Below, piece by piece: positions 26,997 through 36,240 of a stretch of 64,000 nucleotides of DNA. The position numbers and the translations under genes were made by a program. The notes beneath the pieces were generated by a model. It was given only the letters and a program-made list of their open reading frames with translations. It ran no database searches and had not been told where the DNA came from. The stretch comes from Azospirillum halopraeferens DSM 3675. Lineage in GTDB: Bacteria; Pseudomonadota; Alphaproteobacteria; Azospirillales; Azospirillaceae. The DNA is taken from the NCBI RefSeq assembly GCF_000429625.1, contig NZ_KE386927.1, positions 237,160 through 301,159 on the forward strand, in the 5' to 3' direction. Numbering within the stretch: the first letter of the stretch is position 1; every line of letters starts with the position of its first letter.

Positions 26997-29900
26997 GCGA
27001 CGTGAACGGCGTGACCCTCCCGGCGCAGATCGAACTGCCCCTCGACCCCAACGTGGCGCAGCGCCGCGCCTCGGACCCGCTGGCCTCGGTGTGGGTCAGC
27101 GCCTCGGCCGGGTCGGGCAAGACCAAGGTGCTGACCGACCGCGTGCTGCGCCTGATGCTGGCCGGCACGCCGCCGGCGCGCATCCTGTGCCTGACCTTCA
27201 CCAAGGCGGCGGCGGCGGAGATGGCCATCCGCGTCAACCGCACGCTGGGCCTGTGGGCGACGCTGCCCGACGCCGCGCTGGAGGACCGCCTGTACGACCT
27301 GTGCGGCGAGCGGCCGTCGCGCGACACGCTGACCGCCGCCCGGCGGCTGTTCGCCCGCGTCGTCGACTGCCCCGGCGGCATGAAGATCCAGACGATCCAC
27401 GCCTTCTGCCAGTCGCTGCTGCGCCGCTTCCCGCTGGAGGCGCAACTGGCCCCCCATTTCGAGGTGATGGACGACCGCACCGCCGCGGCGCTGCTGAACG
27501 AGGCGCGCGACGCCATGCTGCTGGAGGCGCGCCGGGCGCCGGACACGCCGCTGGGCATCGCCCTCTCCCGCCTCACCGCCGACCTCAACGCCGAGGACTT
27601 CGCCGGCATCATGGCCGAGCTGGCCGCCGAGCGCGGCCGGCTGGAGCGGCTGTTCCGCGCCCACGGCGGGCCGGACGGCACCATCGCCGAGGTGCACCGG
27701 ATGCTGGGCGTGCCGCCGGGGGCGAACGAGGCGACGATCCTGGCCGAGGCTTGCCACGACGGCGCCTTCGATGTGCCGACCCTGCGCGAAGCCTGCGCCG
27801 CCCTGGCCTCGGGCAGCGCCACCGACCGGGAGCGCGGCATCGGCATCCAGCAATGGCTGGACGCGGCGGAGAGCCGGGTCGACGCCTTCCACGCGTACGT
27901 GCGCCTCTACCTCACCACCGAGGGCGAGCCGCGCAGGACGCTGCTGACCAAAAAGCCGGCGACCTCCTTCCCCGGCGCCCTGCGGGCGCTGGAGGAGGAG
28001 GCGGCGCGCCTGGTGGTGCTGATGGAGCGCGTGAAGGCGGCGGGCGTCGCCGCCTCGACCGCCGCGCTGCTGACGCTGGCCGACGCGCTGGTGCAGACCT
28101 ACGCGGCGCGCAAGCGGGCGCGCGCCCTGCTCGACTACGACGACCTGATCCTCTGCGCCAACACGCTGCTGCGCGGCACGCCGGAGCGGCCGGCGGTGCC
28201 GTGGGTGCTGTTCAAGCTGGACGGCGGCCTGGACCACATCCTGATCGACGAGGCGCAGGACACCAACCCGGAGCAGTGGCAGGCGGTCGCCGCCATCGCC
28301 GAGGACTTCTTCACGGGCCTGGGCGCGCGCGACGCCAACGGCACCGTGCGCACCGTCTTCGCCGTGGGCGACGAGAAGCAGTCGATCTTCAGCTTCCAGC
28401 GCGCCGACCCCGCGGAGTTCGCCCGCATGCACCGCCATTTCCGCGAGCGGGTGGAGGCGGCGGAGCGGCAGTGGGCGCCGGTGGACCTGGACATCTCCTT
28501 CCGCTCCACCGCGGCGGTGCTGCAGGCGGTGGACGCCGTGTTCGCCTTGCCCGACGCCCGCGACGGCGTGGTGTCCGACGCGCATCCGGTCATCCGCCAC
28601 CGCGCCTTCCGACGCGGCCAGGCCGGCCTGGTGGAGCTGTGGCCGCCGGTGAAGCCCGAGGAACGCCCGGACCCGCCGGCCTGGGCACCGCCGGTGGCGC
28701 GCGAATCCGCCGATTCGCCCTCGTCCCGGCTGGCGGCGGTGATCGCCGACACGGTGCGCGGCTGGCTGGAGCGCGGCGAGACCCTGCCCGCCCGCGGCCG
28801 GCCGGTGCAGCCCGGCGACGTCATGGTGCTGGTGCGCCGGCGCACCGCCTTCGTCGGCGAACTGGTGCGGGCGCTGAAGGAGCGCAACGTTCCCGTGGCC
28901 GGCGTCGACCGCATGGTGCTGACCGAACAGCTCGCCGTGATGGACCTGATGGCCCTGGCCGACTTCCTGCTGCTGCCGGAGGACGACCTGACGCTGGCCA
29001 CCGTGCTGAAGGGCCCCCTGATCGGCCTGACGGAGGAGGAGCTGTTCGCCCTGGCCCACCGCCGGCGCGGCACCCTGTGGGCGGCCCTGGTGCGCCGGGC
29101 GGAGGAGGATGCGGCCTTCCGGCCGGCCCGGCGCTATCTGGGCGACCTGCTGGCGCGCACCGACTTCGTCCCGCCGTACGAGCTGTTCGCCGGCGTCCTC
29201 AGCGCCCCCTGCCCGGCCGACGGCGGATCGGGCCGGCGGGCGATCCTGCGCCGCCTGGGGCCCGACGCCCGCGACCCGCTGGACGAGTTCCTGGCGGTGT
29301 GCCTGGCGTACGAGCGCACCGAGGCGCCGTCGCTCCAACGCTTCCTCGCCTGGCTGGCGGCCAGCGAGGCGGAGATCAAGCGCGAGCTGGAGCAGGGCGG
29401 CGGCCACGTGCGGATCATGACCGTCCACGGTTCCAAGGGGTTGCAGGCCCCCATCGTCTTCCTGCCCGACACCTGCGGCACACCGACCCGCGGGCCGTCG
29501 ATCCTGTGGCCCGACGAATCCTGCCCGGTGCCGCTGTACGCGCCGCGCCGCGGCCAGGAGAACGCCCTGTGCGCCGAGGTGCGCGGGCGCGCCCACCGCC
29601 GCCGCGACCAGGAGTACCGCCGCCTGCTGTACGTCGCCCTGACGCGCGCCGAGGATCGGCTGTACGTGTGCGGCTGGCAGGGCAAGCGCGACCCCGCCGA
29701 GGGAAGCTGGTACCGGCTGGTGGAGGAGGCGCTGCGCGAGGTCGCCGTCCCCTGCGACTTCGATTTCACCGCCCTGTGCCCCGACGGGTGGAGCGGGCCG
29801 GGCTGGCGCCTGGCCGACCCGCAGGTGGCGCCGCCGCGCGACGACGGCACCGCCGGCGCGGCGCAGGACGGCGGGCACGCCCCGCCCCCGTGGGTCACCG

Positions 29901-30517
29901 TCGCCGCCCCGCAGGAGCCGGAACCGTCGCGCCCCCTGGCCCCCTCCCGCCCCGACGGGGTGGAGCCGGCGGTGCGCTCGCCGCTGGACGGGGGGGACGA
30001 CGGGCTGCACATGCGCCGCGGCGTGCTGGTGCACCGCCTGCTCCAGACCCTGCCCGACTTGCCGCCCGACGCCCGCGCCCCGGCCTGCCGCCGCTACCTG
30101 GCCCGGCCGGCGCACACGCTGACGGCGGAGCAGCAGGCGGCCATCGCCGCGGAGACGCTGGCGGTGCTGGCCGACCCCGCCTTCGCCCACCTGTTCGCCC
30201 CCGGCAGCCGGGCCGAGGTGCCGGTGGTCGGCGTGGTCGCCGGCCGCGCCCTGTCGGGCCGGATCGACCGGCTGGCGGTCACCGGCGATGCCGTGTGGAT
30301 CGCCGATTACAAGACCAACCGCCCGCCGCCGCGCGACCCCGCGGGGGTGCCGGCGATCTATGTGCGCCAGATGGCCGCCTACCGGGAGGCGCTGGCGTCG
30401 GTCTTCCCCGGTCGGCCCGTGCGCTGCGTTCTCGTGTGGACCGACGGGCCCTTCCTGATGGAACTGCCGGCTGACCTGCTCGCGGGTGGCTTGACCGGCG
30501 CGCAAAGAACGCCATAA
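26993..30517 (+). CDS. addA: Double-strand break repair helicase-nuclease AddA
   Basis: 1174 residues from the ATG at 26993. UvrD-type helicase motifs in order: P-loop SASAGSGKTKVLTDRVL (about 38-54), motif II DHILIDEAQDTNPEQWQ, motif III AVGDEKQSIFSFQRAD, motif V TVHGSKGLQAPIVFLPDT and motif VI YVALTRAEDRLYVCGW. The C-terminal nuclease has WIADYKTNRPPPRDP with the catalytic Asp and Lys, plus MRRGVLVHRLLQTL. It unwinds and degrades DNA ends with AddB. The frame is clean throughout. trxA starts 81 bp downstream. Confidence 0.96.
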   Translation: MSDVNGVTLPAQIELPLDPNVAQRRASDPLASVWVSASAGSGKTKVLTDRVLRLMLAGTPPARILCLTFTKAAAAEMAIRVNRTLGLWATLPDAALEDRLYDLCGERPSRDTLTAARRLFARVVDCPGGMKIQTIHAFCQSLLRRFPLEAQLAPHFEVMDDRTAAALLNEARDAMLLEARRAPDTPLGIALSRLTADLNAEDFAGIMAELAAERGRLERLFRAHGGPDGTIAEVHRMLGVPPGANEATILAEACHDGAFDVPTLREACAALASGSATDRERGIGIQQWLDAAESRVDAFHAYVRLYLTTEGEPRRTLLTKKPATSFPGALRALEEEAARLVVLMERVKAAGVAASTAALLTLADALVQTYAARKRARALLDYDDLILCANTLLRGTPERPAVPWVLFKLDGGLDHILIDEAQDTNPEQWQAVAAIAEDFFTGLGARDANGTVRTVFAVGDEKQSIFSFQRADPAEFARMHRHFRERVEAAERQWAPVDLDISFRSTAAVLQAVDAVFALPDARDGVVSDAHPVIRHRAFRRGQAGLVELWPPVKPEERPDPPAWAPPVARESADSPSSRLAAVIADTVRGWLERGETLPARGRPVQPGDVMVLVRRRTAFVGELVRALKERNVPVAGVDRMVLTEQLAVMDLMALADFLLLPEDDLTLATVLKGPLIGLTEEELFALAHRRRGTLWAALVRRAEEDAAFRPARRYLGDLLARTDFVPPYELFAGVLSAPCPADGGSGRRAILRRLGPDARDPLDEFLAVCLAYERTEAPSLQRFLAWLAASEAEIKRELEQGGGHVRIMTVHGSKGLQAPIVFLPDTCGTPTRGPSILWPDESCPVPLYAPRRGQENALCAEVRGRAHRRRDQEYRRLLYVALTRAEDRLYVCGWQGKRDPAEGSWYRLVEEALREVAVPCDFDFTALCPDGWSGPGWRLADPQVAPPRDDGTAGAAQDGGHAPPPWVTVAAPQEPEPSRPLAPSRPDGVEPAVRSPLDGGDDGLHMRRGVLVHRLLQTLPDLPPDARAPACRRYLARPAHTLTAEQQAAIAAETLAVLADPAFAHLFAPGSRAEVPVVGVVAGRALSGRIDRLAVTGDAVWIADYKTNRPPPRDPAGVPAIYVRQMAAYREALASVFPGRPVRCVLVWTDGPFLMELPADLLAGGLTGAQRTP

Positions 30518-30598
30518 GTTTTTCCTTCGCTTTCACGTCAGGGAGGGGTCGCCGGTCCGACACGCCGGCGACGGGCCCTGAACCCACGAAGAGGTCCC

Positions 30599-30922
30599 AT
30601 GAGCAACCCCATCAAGGTCACCGACGACAGCTTCGAGCAGGACGTGTTGAACGCGCCCGGCCCGGTCCTCGTCGACTTCTGGGCGGAGTGGTGCGGTCCC
30701 TGCAAAATGATCGCCCCCGCGCTGGACAACCTCGCGGCGGAGTTCGAGGGCAAGGTGACGATCGCCAAGCTCAACATCGACGACAACCCCGCCACCCCCA
30801 ACAAGTACGGCGTGCGCGGCATCCCCACCCTGATGCTGTTCAAGGACGGCAACGTCGCCGCCACCAAGATCGGCGCGCTGCCCCAGGGCGCCCTCAAGCA
30901 GTGGGTCGAACAGTCGATCTGA
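30599..30922 (+). CDS. trxA: Thioredoxin 1
   Basis: 107 residues with WCGPC at about 31-35 in [18 protein letters not shown], the buried Asp in the first beta strand region, and the cis-Pro loop [12 protein letters not shown]. General cytoplasmic disulfide reductant. The ATG is preceded by GAAGAGGT. A strong hairpin follows at 30929-30955. Confidence 0.98.
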   Translation: MSNPIKVTDDSFEQDVLNAPGPVLVDFWAEWCGPCKMIAPALDNLAAEFEGKVTIAKLNIDDNPATPNKYGVRGIPTLMLFKDGNVAATKIGALPQGALKQWVEQSI

Positions 30923-30928
30923 CGGTCC

Positions 30929-30955
30929 GGCCCTCTCCCGCTGCGGGGGAGGGCC
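30929..30955. terminator. Bidirectional hairpin between trxA and the zinc-ribbon gene
   Basis: GGCCCTCTCCCG (30929-30940) pairs with CGGGGGAGGGCC (30944-30955), with one T:G pair and a CTG loop. It lies 7 bp after the trxA stop and abuts the stop of the convergent gene at 30956. No long T-run is present on either strand. Confidence 0.6.
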
Positions 30956-32425
30956 TCACCGCCGCGGTCCCCCGCCCCGGTCGTTGCCGTCCCGGTCGTT
31001 GCCGTCCTTGTCGAGATCGAGCATCCCGCGCAGCGCGGCGAGGGTCTCGCTGAAGGGGCGTTCGGGCGGATGGGGCGCCGGCTTCGCCTTGTGCGGCCGC
31101 TTGGGCCGCGCCGGCGGCTCCTCCTCGGCGGCCGCCTTTTCCACCATCTCGCGCAGGGCCGCGAGGCTGGCTTCCATCGACATCGGCTGGGGACGCGACG
31201 GCGCCGCCACCGGCACGACCGGGGCCGGCGCGGCGTCTTCGGGCTCGTCCCCGGGCTCCGGCTCGGATTCGGACTCCGGTTCCGGTTCGGGCGCCGCTTC
31301 GGGCTCCGGCTCCGGTTCGGGCTCCGGCGGGGCCGGGCGGGCGGGCGGAGCGTCGACGCCGACCAGGCCGCGCAGGGCGGCCAGCGTCTCCTCGAACACG
31401 TCGGCCGGCGGCGCGGGGCCGGGCTCAGGCGTCTCATCGGGCTCCGGCTCGGGCTCCGGCACAACGTCGACCAGGTCCAGGACGTCGTCGTCCCCGTCAT
31501 CGCCGGTCTCCGCCGCGGGTTCCGCCTCGGGGTCGCGGATGGCGAAGCTCAGGATCTCCTCGTCGGAGAACTCCTCCTCCTCGTCGTCCTCGTCCCGCAC
31601 CTCTTCGGCATCGGAACCGGCATCGGCCGGGCCGGCGAGGGCCCGCAGCGCGGCGATGGTTTCGTCGAGGGGATCGTCATCCCCGTCCACCTCGTCCTCA
31701 TCCTCCACCGGCGCGCCGGCGTCGAACCGGCCGAGGCCGCGGAAGAACGCCTCGGGGGTGTCCGGCTCCTCCGGCATCGCCGGGGGGGCTTCGTCCACGT
31801 CGCCGGGGCCGGTGTCGGCGCCGAGCGCGCGCAGGGCCGCCAGGGCGTTCTCCAGCGGGTCCGCCTCGTCGCCGGACTCGTCCGCCGGCTCCGGCTCGGG
31901 GGCGGGTACCGGTTCCGGCTCGGGTTCCGGGTCCGCATCCCGTTCCGGCTCGGGCTCGGCGTCCTCCTCGGCGATGCTGTCCAGCAGGTCGTTCAGCAGG
32001 GCGTCGGCGGTCCAGCCGCCGGTGGATGCACGTCCCCGGGGTTCCGCCTCCTCGTCCGCCCGGATCATCTCCGCGCCGGCCGTCTCCCCGCGGTCCATCG
32101 CCGCGCGGTCCGTCTCCGGGCCGACATCGCCGCGCACGGCGGCGGCAAAGCTGCGCAGGGCGGCGATGGCCGCCAGCGCGCCGGCGTCCGCGTCATCCCC
32201 GTCCGGCACCGGCGGGACGGGGGGCGGGGCCACGATGGGGCGGCTTTCGACGTCGCGCGACCGGCAGCGCGAGCAGCGGAAGTGCGGCGCCAGCGACAGC
32301 ACGGGATAGCCGGGGCCGAACCTGCGCAGCAAGGCGGCGCGCGTCTGCACCCCCTCGTGCCCGCACGAGAGGCAGCGCAGCCGGACGTCGCCGTCTATGT
32401 CGCGTAGGAACAGCATGCGTGACAT
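30956..32425 (-). CDS. Zinc-ribbon protein with EP-rich acidic region and six AALR-type repeats
   Basis: 489 residues from the ATG at 32425 (or 32416). The first 60 residues form a probable zinc ribbon: CLSCGHEG (about 18-25) and FRCSRCRSRD (about 49-58). The rest is acidic, low-complexity and probably disordered, with runs of EPEPEP. Spaced through it are six copies of a short helical motif: AAIAALRSF (about 84), NALAALRAL (191), ETIAALRAL (254), ETLAALRGL (343), ASLAALREM (417) and ETLAALRGM (459). The motif suggests a multivalent scaffold with folded-on-binding helices. I do not recognise the family and cannot name a function. It is convergent with trxA. Confidence 0.75.
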   Translation of the reverse strand: MSRMLFLRDIDGDVRLRCLSCGHEGVQTRAALLRRFGPGYPVLSLAPHFRCSRCRSRDVESRPIVAPPPVPPVPDGDDADAGALAAIAALRSFAAAVRGDVGPETDRAAMDRGETAGAEMIRADEEAEPRGRASTGGWTADALLNDLLDSIAEEDAEPEPERDADPEPEPEPVPAPEPEPADESGDEADPLENALAALRALGADTGPGDVDEAPPAMPEEPDTPEAFFRGLGRFDAGAPVEDEDEVDGDDDPLDETIAALRALAGPADAGSDAEEVRDEDDEEEEFSDEEILSFAIRDPEAEPAAETGDDGDDDVLDLVDVVPEPEPEPDETPEPGPAPPADVFEETLAALRGLVGVDAPPARPAPPEPEPEPEPEAAPEPEPESESEPEPGDEPEDAAPAPVVPVAAPSRPQPMSMEASLAALREMVEKAAAEEEPPARPKRPHKAKPAPHPPERPFSETLAALRGMLDLDKDGNDRDGNDRGGGPRR

Positions 32426-32663
32426 CGGCGCAGTATACGCAGGCGCCGTTGCTTTCCCAGCGCTTTCCCCGTCGGCCTGACCCACCGGGGGCAACGGGGA
32501 TCGAGGCGGATGCCGAAGAGCACGGGCACGGGCCCGGGGATACGCGCTCTCCCGATTCCCGGCGGCGCACGGTGCGCCCGTCAGCGACACCGACCGCGCC
32601 GGCAAGACCCTGCGCCGAAAGGCCCGGCTTGCGCCGGGCCTGCCTGAATTCCGCGGGGGTCAT
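32426..32663 (-). pseudogene. Decayed small XRE/HTH regulator
   Basis: From the ATG at 32663 the frame reads MTPAEFRQARRKPGLSAQGL then AGAVGVADGRTVRRRESGER, an Xre-type HTH whose usual RRWESGER has Arg for Trp. After ESGER the frame turns to VSPGPCPCSSASAS, while a neighbouring frame reads IPGPVPVLFGIRLDP, the normal continuation (ESGER-IPGPV). A small indel near 32537 therefore disrupts it. The shifted frame runs on into the zinc-ribbon gene. Its ATG overlaps the stop of the 52-residue gene upstream (ATGA). Confidence 0.5.
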
Positions 32664-32818
32664 CCAACCGCGGCGATTTTGCTCGGAATCAGCGAGGCCA
32701 CCATGCGGCTGAGATCGTCGATCCGCCTGGACTGCTCCTCCCCCCGGGCGTTCGACGCGACCAGGAGGGGGGACATCGCCTTGAGCATGTCCTTCATCTC
32801 GGCGATATCGGCGGGCAC
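32660..32818 (-). CDS. Small hypothetical protein coupled to HTH remnant
   Basis: 52 residues from a GTG at 32818 after AAGGGCAGC: starts MPADIAEMKDMLKAMSPLL and ends RMVASLIPSKIAAVG, mostly helical with an amphipathic, coiled-coil-like centre (EEQSRRIDDLSRMV). The stop overlaps the ATG of the decayed HTH gene, a classic coupled pair. An internal start at 32797 is possible. Family unknown; such small helical proteins beside an Xre regulator are often phage-derived or of toxin-antitoxin type, but nothing here proves it. Confidence 0.5.
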   Translation of the reverse strand: MPADIAEMKDMLKAMSPLLVASNARGEEQSRRIDDLSRMVASLIPSKIAAVG

Positions 32819-32903
32819 CGCTGCCCTTGCGACCCACTCAGGGTCGGTCCATTGGCCCTATGGGTCAAGCGCCCGCGACAAGCCCCGGCGGCGCGGTGCG
32901 GCG

Positions 32904-33662
32904 TCAGCCGAGGCCGACGCGGGTGCGCAGGGCCGGGTCGCGGATGGTCAGTTCCTGCCCCCGCAGGTCGTCGGCGGCGGCCGTGCAGAGATAGACGATG
33001 GCGCGGGCGGGGTCGTCGGGCTTCGCCAGATCCTCGCGCCGCAGGCGGCTCACCTCGTTGATGCCGGACGCGCGGATGGCCACCTGCATCTGCGTGTCGA
33101 CCACGCCGGGCTGGAAGCCGAAGACCCGCAGCCCCTCGCCGCCGTACTCCAGCGCCAGGGCCTGCGTCAGCATGGCCAGCCCGGCCTTGGCGCTGCAATA
33201 GGCCGACCAGCCCTCGATGGCGCGGTGGGCGGCGCCGGAGCTGATGGCGATCACCGTGCCGCGCCGCTCCAGCAGGGCCGGCAGGGCGGCGCGCACCATC
33301 CGGTAGGGGCCGGTCAGGTTGACGTCGACGTTGCGGGCCCACGCCTCCGGATCGGTGTCGCCGAGTCGGCCGATGGGGTCGATGACGCCGGCGTTGTTGA
33401 CCAGGATGTCGATGCCGCCGAACGTGTCGGTGACGTCGCGCACCGCCGCCTCCACCGCCGCCCGGTCGGACACGTCGCAGGCGATCAGCCGGTGCGGCCG
33501 GCCCGCCGCCGCCAGGCAGCGGCGCAGCGCGTCGGCTTCCGCCGCCCCGCGCGCCAGCCCGGCCACGCTCGCCCCGGCCCCGGCCAGCGCCGCCGCCGCA
33601 GCCAGCCCGATGCCGCGCGACGCCCCGGTCACGATGGCGACCTTGCCCTCCAGTTCGGCCAT
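32904..33662 (-). CDS. Short-chain dehydrogenase/reductase
   Basis: 252 residues from the ATG at 33662. Classical SDR: cofactor motif VTGASRGIGLAAAAALAG (about 11-28), NNAG in DILVNNAGVIDPIG, and the catalytic Ser-Tyr-Lys in ISSGAAHRAIEGWSAYCSAK. The substrate is not predictable. It is downstream of the MFS gene on the same strand (35-bp gap), so a common transcript is likely. Confidence 0.88.
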   Translation of the reverse strand: MAELEGKVAIVTGASRGIGLAAAAALAGAGASVAGLARGAAEADALRRCLAAAGRPHRLIACDVSDRAAVEAAVRDVTDTFGGIDILVNNAGVIDPIGRLGDTDPEAWARNVDVNLTGPYRMVRAALPALLERRGTVIAISSGAAHRAIEGWSAYCSAKAGLAMLTQALALEYGGEGLRVFGFQPGVVDTQMQVAIRASGINEVSRLRREDLAKPDDPARAIVYLCTAAADDLRGQELTIRDPALRTRVGLG

Positions 33663-33697
33663 GGCTCGTCCCTTCTCCCTTGCTGCGTCGGTTCGGT

Positions 33698-34885
33698 TCA
33701 CGCCGGGGCGGCGGCGGGGGTGCCCGCCCGCATGGCCCACAGCAGGATCAGCGTGGCCGAGAGGGCCAGCGCGATCAACAGAAGGTTGTTGGCGGCCCAG
33801 CCGAGCCCGGCGTAGACGCCACCCGACGTCAGGGCGCTGAGCGCCACGCCGGTGAACACGACGAAATCGTTCATCCCCTGCACCCGCGCCCGCTCCGCCG
33901 GGGTGTAGGTCTCGGTCAGCAGCGCCGTGCCGCCGACGAACAGGAACGCCCACCCCACCCCCAGCGCCACCAGCGACGGCCAGAACGACAGCATCAGGTC
34001 GGTGCCGGCGACGTTGAGGACGCCGCAGGCGACGTAGAGGCCGGCCCCCGCCAGCATCACCCGGATTGCGCCGAAGCGCGCGATCAGCGATCCCGTGAAG
34101 AAGGCCGGCAGGTACATGCCGACGATGTGCCATTGCAGGATGAAGGCGGCGTCGCCGAAGGCGTAGCCGCAGTCCATCACCGCCAGCGGCGTCGGCGTCA
34201 TCACCAGGTTCATGCCGACATAGCCGAACACGCCGCCGGACACGGCGGCCAGGAACAGGGGCTGGGCGGCGATGCGGCGCAGCGGCCGTGCCGGTCCCTC
34301 CGCCCCCGGGACGGTGCGGGGCGGCAGGTCGACGAAGGCCAGCAGCACCAGCACGGCCGCCTGCAACGGCACCAGAACGGCGAAGGTGCCGGCGAACCGG
34401 GCCGGCAGGAACAGGTCCGAGGTCCAGACGGCGACCCCCGGCCCCAGGAAGGCGGACAGCAGCCCGCCGGCGGTCACCCACGATATGGCGCGGGCCCGCC
34501 GGGCGGGCGCCGCCATCTCCGCCGCGGCGAATCGGTACTGCTGGGTGAAGGCGGCGGAGACGCCGAGCAGCAGCATGCCCGCGCAGAACAGCGTGAACCA
34601 GCCCCACAGCACCGCCAGGAAGGCGATGGCCCCGCCGGCCATGCCGGCCAGCGCCCCCGACACGAAGGCGGTGCGCCGCCCCAGCCGGCGCACCAGCCAC
34701 GCCGCCGGCAGGGTCGTCGCCATCAGCCCGATGAACATCACCGCGATGGGCAGGGTGGCGAGCCCGCGGTCGGGGGCGATGATGGTGCCGACCACGGCGG
34801 CGGCGGTGAAGATCAGCGCCGTGGCGCTCATCCCCAGCGCCATGCACACCGCCAACAGCACGACGTTGCGCGTCTCCCGCCCCAT
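33698..34885 (-). CDS. MFS transporter
   Basis: 395 residues with about 12 hydrophobic helices. The loop 2-3 motif is present as AWLVRRLGRRTAFVSGALAG. Glycine-rich helices with internal RxGRRT-like and RFGAIRVML segments are typical of a drug or metabolite exporter. The co-transcribed SDR may act on its substrate, but neither can be named. hppD starts upstream on the same strand after a 100-bp gap. Confidence 0.85.
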   Translation of the reverse strand: MGRETRNVVLLAVCMALGMSATALIFTAAAVVGTIIAPDRGLATLPIAVMFIGLMATTLPAAWLVRRLGRRTAFVSGALAGMAGGAIAFLAVLWGWFTLFCAGMLLLGVSAAFTQQYRFAAAEMAAPARRARAISWVTAGGLLSAFLGPGVAVWTSDLFLPARFAGTFAVLVPLQAAVLVLLAFVDLPPRTVPGAEGPARPLRRIAAQPLFLAAVSGGVFGYVGMNLVMTPTPLAVMDCGYAFGDAAFILQWHIVGMYLPAFFTGSLIARFGAIRVMLAGAGLYVACGVLNVAGTDLMLSFWPSLVALGVGWAFLFVGGTALLTETYTPAERARVQGMNDFVVFTGVALSALTSGGVYAGLGWAANNLLLIALALSATLILLWAMRAGTPAAAPA

Positions 34886-34985
34886 GTGCCCCCGCCCGGT
34901 TCAGCTCACGACGGGGGCACGCTACCGCAAACCGCTGGCCCTGCCAGCAATCCCGCGCGCATGGCGGCTGCGCGCGGGGCGCAGC

Positions 34986-36077
34986 TTAGCCGGCGTCCTT
35001 CAGCACGCCGCGCGCGACCTGGTCGCGCTCGATGCTCTCGAACAGGGCCCGGAAGTTGCCTTCGCCGAAGCCCTCGTCGCCCTTGCGCTGGATCACCTCG
35101 AAGAAGATCGGGCCGATCACCGTTTTGGTGAAGATCTGCAGCAGCAGCCCGCCGCCCGGCGCGCCGTCGACCAGCAGCCCGTCGCGCTTCAGGCGGGCCA
35201 CGTCCTCGCCGTGGCCCGGCAGGCGTTCGGCCAGCATCTCGTAATAGGCGTCGGGCGGCGGCGGCATGAAGGCGTTGCCGCGCGCCCGCATGGCCTCCAC
35301 CGTGGCGTAGGCGTCGCGGGTGCCCAGCGCCACGTGCTGGATGCCCTCGCCGTGGTAGGCTTCCAGATACTCCTCGATCTGGTCCTTGCCGCCGTGGCCG
35401 GCCGATTCGTTGATGGGGATGCGGATCTTGCCGCAGGGGCTGGTCATCGCCTTGGACTTGATGCCCGTCAGCTTGCCCTCAATGTCGAAGTAGCGGATCT
35501 GCCGGAAATTGAACAGCCGGGTGTAGAAGTCCGCCCACTCCTCCATGCGGCCGCGGTGAACGTTGTGGGTGAGGTGGTCGATCTCGAACAGCCCGACGCC
35601 GTCGGGGGTCTCCGGCTCGGCCTCCTCGAACTCGAAATCCACGTCGTAGATGGAACGGTCGCCGTAGCGGTCGACCAGATAGATCAGGCTGCCGCCGATG
35701 CCCTGGATGGCGGGGATGTTCAGCTCCATGGGGCCGGCGGTCCCCGGCACGCCCTTCGCCCCCAGCGCCTGCGCCCGCTCGTAGGCGTGGGCGGCGTCGG
35801 CGACGCGGAAGGCGATGGCGCAGATCCCCGGCCCGTGCACGCGGGCGAAGGAGCGGGCGAAGCTCTCCGGCTCGGCGTTGACGATGAAGTTCACGCCGCC
35901 CTGGCGCCACAGGGTGACCCGCTTGCGGCGGTGCCGCGCCACGGGGCGGAAGCCCATGGTGTCGAACAGCGTCTCCAGTTGCGCGGGATCGGGGGCCGCG
36001 TACTCGACGAACTCGAACCCGTCGGTGCCCATCGGGTTGATGTCGGAGATGAGGGCCGCCTTGCGTCGGGTGGTCAC
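34986..36077 (-). CDS. hppD: 4-hydroxyphenylpyruvate dioxygenase
   Basis: 363 residues from a GTG at 36077 behind GGGAGGAGCGAC, a strong ribosome-binding site; normal HPPD length. It converts 4-hydroxyphenylpyruvate to homogentisate in tyrosine breakdown. The C-terminal vicinal-oxygen-chelate half has the iron ligands His in [11 protein letters not shown], His in [12 protein letters not shown] and Glu in [20 protein letters not shown]. The N-terminal half has [14 protein letters not shown]. No other homogentisate-pathway gene is in the window; it stands alone between aceA and an MFS/SDR pair. Confidence 0.95.
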   Translation of the reverse strand: MTTRRKAALISDINPMGTDGFEFVEYAAPDPAQLETLFDTMGFRPVARHRRKRVTLWRQGGVNFIVNAEPESFARSFARVHGPGICAIAFRVADAAHAYERAQALGAKGVPGTAGPMELNIPAIQGIGGSLIYLVDRYGDRSIYDVDFEFEEAEPETPDGVGLFEIDHLTHNVHRGRMEEWADFYTRLFNFRQIRYFDIEGKLTGIKSKAMTSPCGKIRIPINESAGHGGKDQIEEYLEAYHGEGIQHVALGTRDAYATVEAMRARGNAFMPPPPDAYYEMLAERLPGHGEDVARLKRDGLLVDGAPGGGLLLQIFTKTVIGPIFFEVIQRKGDEGFGEGNFRALFESIERDQVARGVLKDAG

Positions 36078-36167
36078 GTCGCTCCTCCCTTCACGGAAAG
36101 CATGGTTGACCAACCATGTGGGGGCGCAACGGCCGGCCGGCATGCCCCCAAGCGGGGGAGGCGCACG

Positions 36168-36200
36168 AAAAAAGGCGGCCGGAGGTGCCCCTCCGGCCGC
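36168..36200 (-). terminator. Rho-independent terminator of aceA
   Basis: Reading the minus strand: GCGGCCGGAGG pairs with CCTCCGGCCGC (36190-36200 with 36175-36185, perfect 11-bp stem, 4-base loop), followed shortly by a T-run that is AAAAAA on the plus strand at 36168-36173. It sits about 40 bp after the aceA stop. Confidence 0.82.
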
Positions 36201-36240
36201 GCCAGTCAAAACGTCAGCCTCACGGAAACCGCACGTCCGA

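Noticed and set aside
31240-31960. GGCTCCGGCTCGG-type repeats as a satellite
   Set aside because: They code for EPEPEP runs of the acidic protein and keep its frame.
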